64,000 bases of DNA from Vacuolonema iberomarrocanum LEGE 07170. Its GTDB lineage: Bacteria; Cyanobacteriota; Cyanobacteriia; Elainellales; Elainellaceae. A program made the translations under genes and the position numbers. The stretch covers positions 18,921 through 82,920 of the forward strand of contig JADEXA010000031.1 of assembly GCA_015207365.1 (NCBI GenBank), in the 5' to 3' direction. Below, piece after piece: positions 17,579 through 26,289 of this stretch; position 1 is the first letter of the stretch; each line of letters begins with the position of its first letter. Below the pieces are notes generated by a model. The model had not been told where the DNA came from, made no database searches, and saw only the letters and a list, made by a program, of their open reading frames with translations.

Positions 17579-17703
17579 GCCGTGCGATCGCATTTTTGAT
17601 TAGCCGCTTGCGATCGCGACCTCACGTTCCGGCGACACCCAATACAGCTTAGCGTTCTCGCTAGAACGGAAACGCTATCTGACATGGGGAAACCGGAACG
17701 TTA

Positions 17704-17806
17704 AGTTGGCAGGTGCAATTAAACCTAAAACCCTAAAAACCTGTGCCGCCCGCGCTGCGGGCGGCACAGGTTTTTAGAGTCTGGTTTTTCATCGTGCCGA
17801 GCTACT
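17704..17806. mobile_element. 103-bp TA-flanked MITE (family T1), copy 1
   Basis: Ends are AGTTGGCAGGTGC and GAGCTACT with TA on both sides. A long GC-rich hairpin (CTGTGCCGCCCGC and complement) fills the centre. Near-identical to copies at 19646, 25090 and 45188. No coding capacity; TA flanks point to a Tc1/IS630-type transposase. Confidence 0.9.
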
Positions 17807-17842
17807 TAGTTTGATGAAATCGACTGAAGCGAACAGAAACAG

Positions 17843-18451
17843 TTAATCTAAAGCGCGAAGACGAGAGGTTAGAGATTCTCCTTTATCCGTTGAGAAAGCA
17901 CCACTCTCTCGCCAAAGCACCTCCCCCGTGTCAGAAACCAACAAAACCTGGATCGTCCGAGGATTTTCAATGCCAACTGTTCTGTTAAAGGCATCAACAT
18001 CAAGATAGAGAGTAATGGTACGGGCGCGGGTGGGTTCATCAGGAATTCCGCCTAACATCCAGCCATCAATCTGCGCTCGATACACCGGGTTGTACGCAGG
18101 CAATGTGGGCAACTCGTAATAGTGCACCTCTGGAAATGTCGCTTCGATTTCCGTCAACGCTGGCAACCAGGTATTGACATCGTTCTGGTGCTCTTGGGTA
18201 TACGCAAGAACAACCACGTTATAGCGACCCGATAGATCTTCGGGTAGCTCAAATCGCTCACCCAAAAGATTGAACCCGGCAACGGAAGGGAATTGAATAT
18301 TGGTCATGTCGCCAGCGTCCGCCGCTAGCACGATGGCATTCCTGCTATCCGGCGAAAGATATTGAATAACTCGACTGAATGGTCTCAAGAACATCAAAAA
18401 TACCCCACTCATTACAAAAAGGGCGATCGCCCATCTCATAGTTGTGTTCAC
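17843..18451 (-). CDS. membrane-anchored thioredoxin-fold-like protein
   Basis: This 202-aa protein has an N-terminal transmembrane helix (residues about 6-22, IALFVMSGVFLMFL) and an outer domain with RYNVVVLAYTQEHQNDVNTWLP, ITLYLDVDAFNR and IQVLLVSDTGEVLWRESG. The strand order and the ending resemble thioredoxin-like ATP10/YtfJ-type proteins, but no CxxC is present, so redox activity is unlikely. Its start lies 71 bases from a palindromic operator identical to the one before the TetR gene, suggesting control by that regulator. Function unknown. Confidence 0.65.
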   Translation of the reverse strand: MNTTMRWAIALFVMSGVFLMFLRPFSRVIQYLSPDSRNAIVLAADAGDMTNIQFPSVAGFNLLGERFELPEDLSGRYNVVVLAYTQEHQNDVNTWLPALTEIEATFPEVHYYELPTLPAYNPVYRAQIDGWMLGGIPDEPTRARTITLYLDVDAFNRTVGIENPRTIQVLLVSDTGEVLWRESGAFSTDKGESLTSRLRALD

Positions 18452-18521
18452 GATGTACGCTCCTAACTAACGCAACAACAGCTCAAACGCTTGGATCCTC
18501 ACACCCAATAAATTCGCCAAC

Positions 18522-18535
18522 CAACAAGTTTGTTG
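18522..18535. promoter_or_regulatory. putative TetR operator 1 (CAACAAGTTTGTTG)
   Basis: This has 6-bp inverted arms CAACAA/TTGTTG within the longer shared string CCAACCAACAAGTTTGTTGAT. The same string occurs before the tetR start. It lies between the tetR stop and the start of the thioredoxin-like gene, whose promoter it could block. Confidence 0.6.
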
Positions 18536-18555
18536 ATTTCAATAGTAAAAAAAAA

Positions 18556-19134
18556 TTACGCGCGCATTCCCCGAATAAACACATCAATAATTCCGTTGGC
18601 CATCGTTTGACGACTTTGCTCTAAATACTTTTCAGGAACAGCGTGCAAGCTTTCAAACGACGAAAAAATTGCACCCGCAATATGGCCAAGATTGTCATGT
18701 TCGATCTCCCCACGGGTTTGGGCGGCTTCGAGTACCTCGAAAATAGGCAGTATGGTTGCTTCAAACGCTAAGTCCGACAGCACGTCCGCTTCAGATTGAC
18801 CAACCGCAGGTAAGTCGCTGTTCGCTAAACGAATGACATCCATAGGTGGTTGTGAAAGCACCCAGCTAGCAATCCCCTGCAAGCGTTCCTCCAGAGAATC
18901 CTCCGTTGCATTGACAGCAGCAAGAAGCCCCTCACGATAGCGTTCCATGTGCCGGGTCATAACTTCGACGTACAACGCAGCTTTCCCGTCAGGAGCATGA
19001 TGATAAATCGACGCATGGTGAATGCCTGCGACCTTAGCAATATCCTTAACCGTAACGGCCTCGTAACCGCGTTCAACAAACAGCTTTTGGGCAGCGGTCA
19101 AAACGCGCTCACGTGCTTCTGAACCTGACTTCAC
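18556..19134 (-). CDS. TetR/AcrR family regulator
   Basis: This protein of about 192 aa has an N-terminal TetR helix-turn-helix (RERVLTAAQKLFVERGYEAV then VKDIAKVAGIHHASIYHH) and a helical ligand-binding domain. I chose a GTG start at 19134 because the upstream operator would otherwise be translated and the sequence before VKSGSEARERV is not family-like. Two identical operator strings flank the gene, one before its start and one after its stop, so it probably represses itself, the thioredoxin-like gene downstream, and possibly the divergent VOC gene. Confidence 0.9.
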   Translation of the reverse strand: MKSGSEARERVLTAAQKLFVERGYEAVTVKDIAKVAGIHHASIYHHAPDGKAALYVEVMTRHMERYREGLLAAVNATEDSLEERLQGIASWVLSQPPMDVIRLANSDLPAVGQSEADVLSDLAFEATILPIFEVLEAAQTRGEIEHDNLGHIAGAIFSSFESLHAVPEKYLEQSRQTMANGIIDVFIRGMRA

Positions 19135-19143
19135 GGAATCAAC

Positions 19144-19157
19144 CAACAAGTTTGTTG
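19144..19157. promoter_or_regulatory. putative TetR operator 2 (CAACAAGTTTGTTG)
   Basis: Same 21-base context as operator 1. It sits about 10 bases upstream of the chosen GTG start of tetR and about 210 bases from the divergent VOC pseudogene, in the right place for autorepression. Confidence 0.65.
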
Positions 19158-19368
19158 ATATTCTAATTTCTCCAGAACTGCCCGTCAACCCTTCGGTAAC
19201 TAGCGAACCCATTGGAATCCTTGTTTTGCCGTAAGCTAGGTTAGCGCTAACATCAGCCCTCGAACCTGCATCCTGGCTTTGGATTCGCGCTCCCGATGCG
19301 CGACACAAGTACCGTGCGCGACACTAGCCTACGTCACAACTTTTGTCAGGTAATCAGACGCCATCCAC

Positions 19369-19989
19369 ATGGCGAGACCACAACCAGCCTCTTTCCCCAC
19401 CATCTATCTAAGTCATTTCGAACTTTACGTCGATAATGCTGCAGCTATGGAAGATTTCTACACTCGCCACCTTGGGTTTGTTGTGACCGATAGAGGTGAA
19501 GGGAAAAATGCAATGATATTTTTGAGTCGAAATCCCAACGAGCATCATCAATTGGCTTTAAATCCACAGCAAACGCATAAGCCAATTGAAAGTCCTGTTA
19601 ATCACATCTCCGCATTGATTCTGTTACTAATTTGAGAGTGTTCTAAGTTGGCAGGTGCAATTAAACCTAAAACCCTAAAAACCTGTGCCGCCCGCAGCGC
19701 GGGCGGCACAGGTTTTTAGGGTCTGGTTTTTCATCATGCCGAGCTACTTATAAGTCTTTGCTATCGAGTTCAACTGATTTACAAACGGTATCCCGCCCTT
19801 GGCACGACATGGTCAATCTATTTTCGAGATCCAGAAGGGAATCGAGTGGAACCCTTTACAGACACGCCATGGTGTATGAATCAATCTTGCAGATTTAACG
19901 TTGATTTTGAACTGTTAAGTCAGACCCTCTTTGAGTTTTTCGAAAACAGAATAAAGAACTTGCCAGGGTTTAGAAAGGTCAAAGATTGA
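19369..19989 (+). pseudogene. VOC-family dioxygenase-like gene, interrupted by a MITE and frameshifts
   Basis: The intact 5' part encodes a VOC domain (LSHFELYVDNAAAMEDFYTRH, then NEHHQLALNP and PVNHIS). A frameshift follows near 19610. The alternative frame continues DSVTNLRVFYKSLL straight across a 103-bp MITE inserted at 19646-19748. A second shift near 19798 restores GTTWSIYFRDPEGNRVEPF, with the metal Glu, and the gene ends at 19989. Family: catechol/biphenyl-diol extradiol dioxygenase-like or glyoxalase-like. The product is inactive as sequenced. Divergent from tetR, so it may have been its target. Confidence 0.85.
19646..19748. mobile_element. 103-bp TA-flanked MITE (family T1), copy 2
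   Basis: Flanked by TA at 19644-19645 and 19749-19750. Removing the element and one TA rejoins the VOC reading frame (VFYKS), which shows that the TA was duplicated on insertion. Confidence 0.93.
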
Positions 19990-20065
19990 AGAGTTTCACA
20001 TGTTAAAGCAATGAATGCAAGGATTTCAGCCAATGAGCTGATCTGGTTTTCATAGAATTGGACTT

Positions 20066-20170
20066 ATATCGAATCTGGTTAAATAGCCGTAAAACCTAAC
20101 TATCGTTTGTGCCCGCTGCTTCTTGCAGCGGGCACAAACGATAGTTAGGTTCTTCAACCGGATTTGATAT
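20066..20170. repeat. palindromic element P2, copy 2
   Basis: Ends ATATCGAATCTGGTT and AACCGGATTTGATAT. The inner arms (CCTAACTATCGTTTGTGCCC.. and complement) are perfectly paired even though they differ from copy 1 at several bases, so the arms change together. Confidence 0.85.
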
Positions 20171-20578
20171 TAATCCTGAAAAGAGCAAACCTTTAACTCT
20201 TGGAGTTTCAGTGTTATGGATCAACGTTGTTGGCTACAACAACATTGATTGAAGGTGACTATCCAACTAGACGAGCGCAAATCCACGGAAAGTCAGGGTT
20301 TTCCGAAGCATCCTACCCCGAAATCAAACTGGCTAGAGAAATTCTCGGATTCATAGACCTGAGAGTTAGTGCTACAAAGAAAAATCTAAATGTATGCAGA
20401 GTGCATATCAGTCCTGTCAGTCCAGGCTTGAGACAGTTTTTCAAAGCCTCTGAACGGAGAGGACATTAGGTCTGAACATTTGTGCTCCTTTCAGAACTGG
20501 GATGCACTCAATCTACATCCGCTCATCTCCTGGAAATATCGAGCTTCAGTAGCACGCTGCCCATCAAAGGATCTTTTA

Positions 20579-23356
20579 ATGTCACCTTCTGACCCATTCA
20601 CCATTACTAACCGGCCTAGCCGCAAAAAACTGACGCTGCGATCGCTCTTGGTCGTCCCATTTGTCCTTCCGATTTTTGCTGCTGTGGGACTCACCGGCTA
20701 TTTTTCCTTGCGAAATGGGCAGAAGGCCGTCAATGATGTGGCCAGCCAGTTACGCCAAGAAATGAGCGATCGCATCGATCTGCAAGTCTTAAGTTACCTG
20801 GAAAAACCATACATTGTGCAGCGGGTCATTGCTACTCAGATCGAAAATGAGCAACTTGACCTCAGCGATGTGACTCAGATGGAACGCACCTTCTGGCAAC
20901 TCGTTCAACAAGACATCGTTGAGAGTATTCAAATTGGTCTCGCAGATGGGTCGAGTATTCTCGCCTACAAAGACCCAGATGGCAGTGTGAGAAGTGGGGT
21001 TGGTGACAAAGACAATCTTCCTTTACGTACCATTTATAGATTAAATGAGCAAGGTGAACGGGTAGAGCAATTGGGCGAGGCATCTGAGTTCGACCCCCGC
21101 GCTCGTCCCTGGTATCAGGGCGTACAAGCTTCTGGACAACCTTCCTGGACTGCACCCTTTTTGGGCAGAGCCCAATACTCCCCTACGCTCGCCCTTGCTC
21201 AGCCTCTCTACGGCTTTGACGGTCAACTGTTGGGAGCGGTCAACAGTTCTTTGGGGGTTGGCCAAATTCACGATTTTTTGCGTGGACTAGAAATTGGTCA
21301 AACTGGGCAAGTCTTCATTATTGATCGCTCAGGTAACCTGATTGCCAGTTCAACCATAGCTGAACCCTATCTCATCGACCGAGAAGAGCGGAAGATGGAG
21401 CAAATTACTGCGGTTGATTCCGAAAATCCTATCATCCAGTCGACAGCACAGGCCGCACTGGCTCAGTTTGGATCTTTCAGCGACCTTGCTCAAGACCAAC
21501 AGTTTGAGTTCAATCTCGACAATCAGCGCCAGTTTGTGCAAGTTTCCAGCATCCAAGACGGAAATGGGATTGATTGGCTCAGTGTGGTCGTGGTGCCAGA
21601 ATCCGATTTCATGGCTCAAATCAACGCCAACACTCGCACAACGGTCTTGCTCTGCCTGGGTGCGCTGGTAGCATCAACAGCCTTTGGGCTATTGATCTCA
21701 CGTTCGATTATCCGGCCCATTTCTCGCATTAAAACGGCTAGTGAGGCCATTAGTTCTGGCCAATTAGACCAACGGGTACAGGCAGAAGGAATTGTAGAGT
21801 TAGAATCCCTAGCCAATGCCTTTAACCAAATGGCTAGCCAACTCAAAACCTCCTTCGTGGATCTAGAGCGGCGGGTGGAAGAGCGCACGGCTGAACTGCA
21901 AGCCGCTAAAATCGCTGCCGACAACGCCAACCAGTCCAAGAGCGAGTTTCTGGCCAATATGAGTCACGAACTCCGTACGCCCCTCAACGGCATTCTGGGT
22001 TATTCTCAAATCCTGCAACGCTCTAAATATTTGCCAAGCAAGGAGCGCAAGGGTGTCGGCATTATCGAGCAATGCGGCTCTCACTTGTTAATGCTGATCA
22101 ACGACATTCTCGATCTATCTAAAATCGAAGCTCGCAAGTTAGACCTCAATCCCAGCGAGTTTCATTTCCCGTCATTTTTGCAAAGTGTGGCTGAAATTTG
22201 CCGCATCCGAGCAGAACAAAAAGGTGTTGCCTTTATCTATCAGGCCGACGAAGAGCTTCCTACTGGCATTCGAACTGATGAAAAACGCCTGCGCCAAGTG
22301 TTGATTAATCTGCTGGGCAACGCGATTAAATTTACTGATAACGGCAATGTTACTTTCTTGATTGAAGTCCTAGCAACGACCACAAAAGTTGTTGAGGCAG
22401 AATCCATCAATGTTCACACATTACGGTTCTCCGTAAAAGATACGGGTGTGGGCATGACCTCAGAACAACTTTCGAAAATATTTCTGCCCTTTGAGCAGGT
22501 AGGAGATACCAAGAAGCAATCCGAAGGAACAGGATTAGGGCTGGCTATTAGCCAAAGGATTATGGCCTTGATGCATAGCCAGCTCCAAGTCCAGAGTGAA
22601 ATGGGGCAAGGCAGTACCTTCTGGTTTGAGGTGGAAGTGCCCGAAGCAAAAGAGTGGGCGATCGCTTCTAGAAACCTGAAGCAGGGAACAATTGTTGGCT
22701 ACGAGGGTGAGCCCCGCACCATTTTAGTGGTTGACGATCGCTGGGAAAATCGCTCTGTTGTTATGAGTTTGCTGGAGCCTCTGGGCTTTCAGATCATCGA
22801 GGCCAAGAATGGACAGGAAGGGTGGGATGCTGCTCTTACCCATTCCCCCGACGCTATCATCACCGATTTAATGATGCCTGTCATGGATGGGTATCAACTG
22901 CTGGAGCAGCTTCGGACATCCGAGCCGTTGAAAGATGTTGTGGCGATCGCCTCGTCTGCCAGTGTGTTTGAGAGTAATCAACACGAAGCGATCGAGGCTG
23001 GAGCCGATATTTTTCTATCGAAACCTTTGCAAGCAGACGAATTGCTACAACAGTTGCAAGAATTACTCAAGCTGGAATGGGTTTACGAAGTAGATCCCGC
23101 TGTACCATCCGCACCAATCGCTGGACAAAGGCCTAGTAGCCTGTCATCCGGGGATTTTATTTCACCGGATCAGGACGTCTTAGAACAACTCCATACCCTC
23201 ATTCAAGACGGTGATACTCAGGGCATTTTAGAAGTGGCTGAACAACTTGCGGTGGCAGATGACACGCTGGCTCCATTTGCGGAACAGGTGACACAACTAA
23301 CCACTAGCTTCCAGCTTAAGCCCTTACAAAAGCTCATTGAACAGTATCTGGGCTAA
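20579..23356 (+). CDS. hybrid sensor histidine kinase/response regulator (dCACHE-HAMP-HK-REC)
   Basis: This protein of about 925 aa has an N-terminal membrane helix (SLLVVPFVLPIFAAVGLTGYF), then an extracytoplasmic dCACHE-type sensor of about 300 residues, a second helix (VLLCLGALVASTAFGLLI) and HAMP. The kinase core carries the phospho-acceptor box FLANMSHELRTPLNGILGY, NAIKF, DTGVGM and GTGLGLAIS. A receiver domain follows (VVDDRWENR, ITDLMMPVMDG, SKPL). A roughly 90-residue acidic tail ends it. Start 20579 has AAAGGA upstream; an earlier in-frame start is less likely. It probably passes phosphate to the next gene's product. Confidence 0.95.
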   Translation: MSPSDPFTITNRPSRKKLTLRSLLVVPFVLPIFAAVGLTGYFSLRNGQKAVNDVASQLRQEMSDRIDLQVLSYLEKPYIVQRVIATQIENEQLDLSDVTQMERTFWQLVQQDIVESIQIGLADGSSILAYKDPDGSVRSGVGDKDNLPLRTIYRLNEQGERVEQLGEASEFDPRARPWYQGVQASGQPSWTAPFLGRAQYSPTLALAQPLYGFDGQLLGAVNSSLGVGQIHDFLRGLEIGQTGQVFIIDRSGNLIASSTIAEPYLIDREERKMEQITAVDSENPIIQSTAQAALAQFGSFSDLAQDQQFEFNLDNQRQFVQVSSIQDGNGIDWLSVVVVPESDFMAQINANTRTTVLLCLGALVASTAFGLLISRSIIRPISRIKTASEAISSGQLDQRVQAEGIVELESLANAFNQMASQLKTSFVDLERRVEERTAELQAAKIAADNANQSKSEFLANMSHELRTPLNGILGYSQILQRSKYLPSKERKGVGIIEQCGSHLLMLINDILDLSKIEARKLDLNPSEFHFPSFLQSVAEICRIRAEQKGVAFIYQADEELPTGIRTDEKRLRQVLINLLGNAIKFTDNGNVTFLIEVLATTTKVVEAESINVHTLRFSVKDTGVGMTSEQLSKIFLPFEQVGDTKKQSEGTGLGLAISQRIMALMHSQLQVQSEMGQGSTFWFEVEVPEAKEWAIASRNLKQGTIVGYEGEPRTILVVDDRWENRSVVMSLLEPLGFQIIEAKNGQEGWDAALTHSPDAIITDLMMPVMDGYQLLEQLRTSEPLKDVVAIASSASVFESNQHEAIEAGADIFLSKPLQADELLQQLQELLKLEWVYEVDPAVPSAPIAGQRPSSLSSGDFISPDQDVLEQLHTLIQDGDTQGILEVAEQLAVADDTLAPFAEQVTQLTTSFQLKPLQKLIEQYLG

Positions 23357-23388
23357 TTTTCCACCCTTCTATAAAAAGTTAAGTTTCT

Positions 23389-24660
23389 ATGTCAGCAATG
23401 GTAAATCCTGGATTTGTACTAATCGTAGACGACAATCCCACTAACCTAGCGGTATTGTCTGAGGCTTTGAGCAGTGCTGATTTTCGTTTCCGGGTGGCAA
23501 CGGATGGCGAAAGCGCTCTTGCTCAGGTTGTGCGCAATCGGCCTGAGCTAATTTTGCTCGATGTGCAGATGCCTGGAATCGATGGCTTTGAAACCTGTCG
23601 ACGGCTCAAAGCCAATCCCGACACCCAAGCGATTCCTGTGATTTTTACTACTGCACTGTCGGATACAGAGAGCAAAGCAAAGGGGTTTGCTGTAGGGGCA
23701 GTGGACTATATTCCAAAACCCTTTGACCAAGCCGAGGTTCTCGCTCGATTGCAGGTACATTTGCAACTGAAACTCCTGACAGACTCTTTGGAGCAACAAG
23801 TCAGCGATCGCACAGCTGCGCTCCAACAAATGCAGGTGCAACTTGTGCAGCAGGAGAAGTTGTCCAGCCTAGGGGAAATGATGGCTGGTATCGCTCACGA
23901 AATCAATAATCCTGTTAACTTCATTGCCAGTAATATCTCGCCACTCAAAGAATACATCACGGGTATTACAGAGATCCTAAGCCTCTACCAACAGGAACAT
24001 TTAGCTCCCTCGCCACAGTTGAAAGATGCGATTGAAGAGCTTGATTTAGAATTTGTGCTGGAAGATATCGCAAAGATTCTTGACTCTTTTGCGTTAGGCA
24101 CAGAACGCATTGGAGGAATTTCCAGATCGCTGCGGATGTTTGCACGTTCAGATAGTGAAACTAAAACGCCAGTCGACTTACATGCTGGGCTAGATAGCAC
24201 TTTAATGATTTTGCAACATCGCCTCAAAGGAAAGGGCGATCGCCGCGCAATTGAAGTCCTCAAATCCTATGGCGACCTGCCACCCATTCCCTGTTATCCA
24301 GGGCCAATGAATCAGGTATTCATGAATCTTTTAGCGAATGCTATTGATGCCATTGAAGATGCGGTTGCCCAAGAAAAGTTACAAGATCCGATTCCGCAGA
24401 TTTATATTACAACCCAGATTGTTGATCAAACGGCGGTGATTCAAATCGCAGATAATGGGATGGGTCTGCCTGAATCTATCCAAAAGCATGCATTTACCCC
24501 CCTGTTTACCACGAAGTCAGCCGATAAAGGCACAGGTCTAGGATTGGCGATCGCTCATCAAATTGTCGTTGAGAAACATCAAGGCACTCTCACGGTAAAT
24601 TCTCAAATGGGGAAAGGAGCAGAGTTTGCGATCAAACTTCCCATTGTTCCAGCAACATAA
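23389..24660 (+). CDS. response regulator-histidine kinase fusion
   Basis: This soluble 423-aa protein has a receiver domain first (LIVDDNPTNL, phospho-Asp in LILLDVQMPGIDGFE, KPFDQ). A coiled coil (ALQQMQVQLVQQEKLSSLG) and a histidine kinase follow, with the His box MMAGIAHEINNPVNFIAS, then MNLLANAIDAIED, IADNGMGLP and GTGLGLAIA. REC before HK is a common cyanobacterial layout for relays. It begins 32 bases after the membrane kinase gene in the same direction, so the two likely form one operon and phosphorelay. The signal is unknown. Confidence 0.95.
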   Translation: MSAMVNPGFVLIVDDNPTNLAVLSEALSSADFRFRVATDGESALAQVVRNRPELILLDVQMPGIDGFETCRRLKANPDTQAIPVIFTTALSDTESKAKGFAVGAVDYIPKPFDQAEVLARLQVHLQLKLLTDSLEQQVSDRTAALQQMQVQLVQQEKLSSLGEMMAGIAHEINNPVNFIASNISPLKEYITGITEILSLYQQEHLAPSPQLKDAIEELDLEFVLEDIAKILDSFALGTERIGGISRSLRMFARSDSETKTPVDLHAGLDSTLMILQHRLKGKGDRRAIEVLKSYGDLPPIPCYPGPMNQVFMNLLANAIDAIEDAVAQEKLQDPIPQIYITTQIVDQTAVIQIADNGMGLPESIQKHAFTPLFTTKSADKGTGLGLAIAHQIVVEKHQGTLTVNSQMGKGAEFAIKLPIVPAT

Positions 24661-24756
24661 AAGCCACACTGCATCGAAGGGTATGGAAGGATGTTCTGAG
24701 CTTCTAAGGTGATAGATCGGTAGTGCCTTCTGCAAGATATTCAGGCTAAGATCAGC

Positions 24757-24792
24757 GAGTGCATTCCAGTCTTGCAAGACTGGAATGCACTC
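24757..24792. repeat. 36-bp perfect palindrome
   Basis: GAGTGCATTCCAGTCTTG and its exact complement meet with no loop. It lies 97 bases beyond the kinase stop. It could act as a transcription end by hairpin, but there is no T-run. The remaining gap to 25089 shows no gene. Confidence 0.7.
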
Positions 24793-25089
24793 ATCGCTTT
24801 TCCGGAGGTCAGCCCTCGGCAAAACTAAGGGGCATCCAGAAGCATACGGAGCCCATGACTTTTGAAACTCTCCAATTCGTTTTTTCTGTCGATTGGTGTA
24901 GTTGGCGATCGCCCTCACTCAACCCAAACCCACTACTAGATGAAGCGTTTATAGTAGAGTCATTTCAAAAACTAATTGCCTGTCTCAAGCCATGCCAACA
25001 ATCCTTGAGCTAGATGGGCAGATTGGATCAATTAAAAAGTAGTTTGAGTTGAAGAATGTGACAGACAGCAGCATCTTTTCTCAGAGTTA

Positions 25090-25193
25090 AGTTGGCAGGT
25101 GCAATTAAACCTAAAACCTTAAAACCCTGTGCCGCCCGCAGCGCGGGCGGCACAGGGTTTTAAGGGTCTGGTTTTTCATCATGCCGAGCTACT
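25090..25193. mobile_element. 104-bp TA-flanked MITE (family T1), copy 3
   Basis: Same ends and TA flanks as the other copies. Both hairpin arms carry matching changes (CCTTAAAACCCTG paired with CAGGGTTTTAAGG), so the pairing is kept while the sequence drifts. Confidence 0.92.
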
Positions 25194-25336
25194 TATACGT
25201 CAAATATTGTGGGTAAGTCCCTGCTAATCGGGCTGTTATTAAGTAAAAGCGATCGCTAGGATCTACACTGCTGGAGCTTAGCAGTTAATCCTGACATTGA
25301 ATATATGGTTTGGATCCCAACAATGAGAGCAGGTCA

Positions 25337-25888
25337 ATGAGAGACAAACGATTCATTGCCGTTCACCGAGGTGGGCCGCTTGATCGAGGTCGGCACTATT
25401 TGCTGGCTACTTGGGCAGCAGATTGTGCAGAGCATGTCTTGCCTCTTTTCGAAAAGAACAGCCATGACGATGCGCCACGCAATGCGATCAAAGTCGGGAG
25501 GATATGGGCAAAAGATGAGATCCGTGTCGGTGACGCTCAAAACGCTTCGATTGCAGCACACACTGCCGCACGGAATACGAAAGAGCCTGCTGCTATTGCG
25601 GCTGCACGCTCTGCTGGCCATGCGGTGGCGACTGCCCACTTTGCAGATCATTCCTTAGGAGCAGCCTACTATGCGCTACAAGCAATCGAGGCAACATCAA
25701 AACCGATCCATGACGAATACAAATGGCAGATAGAGCGGCTTCCTGATCCGGTTCGACGCTTGGTCATATCGGCCTTTGAGCATCGGTATCCAAAGCTCTG
25801 GGGAAGATTGACTGCCGATAGTCAAATGTCAATAAATATCAAACAAGACGCTGTAGCGGATTCCACTTTCCATAATCAACCCAAGTAG
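25337..25888 (+). CDS. putative immunity protein (Imm-5-like)
   Basis: This protein of about 183 aa is built of Ala-rich helices. LATWAADCAEHVLPLFEK, NAIKVGRIWAKDEI, AAIAAARSAGHAVATAH and ADHSLGAAYYALQAIEA match the layout of the putative immunity (Imm-5-like) family. No toxin gene is adjacent, so it is an orphan. I chose ATG 25337; an upstream TTG at 25310 is less likely. It is surrounded by MITEs and palindromes, as expected of horizontally moving accessory DNA. Confidence 0.75.
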   Translation: MRDKRFIAVHRGGPLDRGRHYLLATWAADCAEHVLPLFEKNSHDDAPRNAIKVGRIWAKDEIRVGDAQNASIAAHTAARNTKEPAAIAAARSAGHAVATAHFADHSLGAAYYALQAIEATSKPIHDEYKWQIERLPDPVRRLVISAFEHRYPKLWGRLTADSQMSINIKQDAVADSTFHNQPK

Positions 25889-26054
25889 ACGTAGGTGGCG
25901 GTTGAAAGAAGTTGGCGTTGGTAAAACCCGTCTGAAAGACGTAAAGATCGACATCGATAATTTGCCAGAAAATTCATTGAGCTAGCCCAACACTTCGGGG
26001 GGCAGATCGTCATCAATCGCCCATGATAAGTAGACAGCCATAAATAAACTTTGG

Positions 26055-26137
26055 TGTAGGGTGCTGTTGGGCGAAGCCGTAACGCACCATCTAGCAAGGC
26101 TCTGATGCGTTACGGCTTCGCCTAACACATCCTACGA
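26055..26137. repeat. cyanobacterial intergenic palindrome (GTAGGGTG..CATCCTAC type)
   Basis: An imperfect hairpin with arms TGTAGGGTGCTGTTGGGCGAAGC..GTAACGCA and the complementary TGCGTTACGGCTTCGCC..CATCCTAC. It is of a type widespread in filamentous cyanobacteria. It lies downstream of both convergent transcripts. Confidence 0.75.
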
Positions 26138-26289
26138 GAAATAAAGGCCACTTACTTAAATGGTCCAATTGATTTTGCTGGCGATCCAGGGAATTCAAAC
26201 TAGTGTAGTGCCGTGCCAAAGAGGAAAGAAGGTACCCCAGATGCTGTCTGCTTTGCGGCGGAGCTTCACCTGGGGCATTTTCATTACCT

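Noticed and set aside
17075..17593. 172-codon antisense frame over the lipoprotein
   Set aside because: It is a shadow of the 39-bp tandem repeat; the sense strand has signal peptide, lipobox and ribosome site.
20200..20469. 89-codon frame upstream of the hybrid kinase
   Set aside because: TTG start, no ribosome site, no recognisable family, begins beside a palindromic element.
24759..25013. 84-codon frame after the second kinase
   Set aside because: It starts inside a 36-bp perfect palindrome and has no family features.
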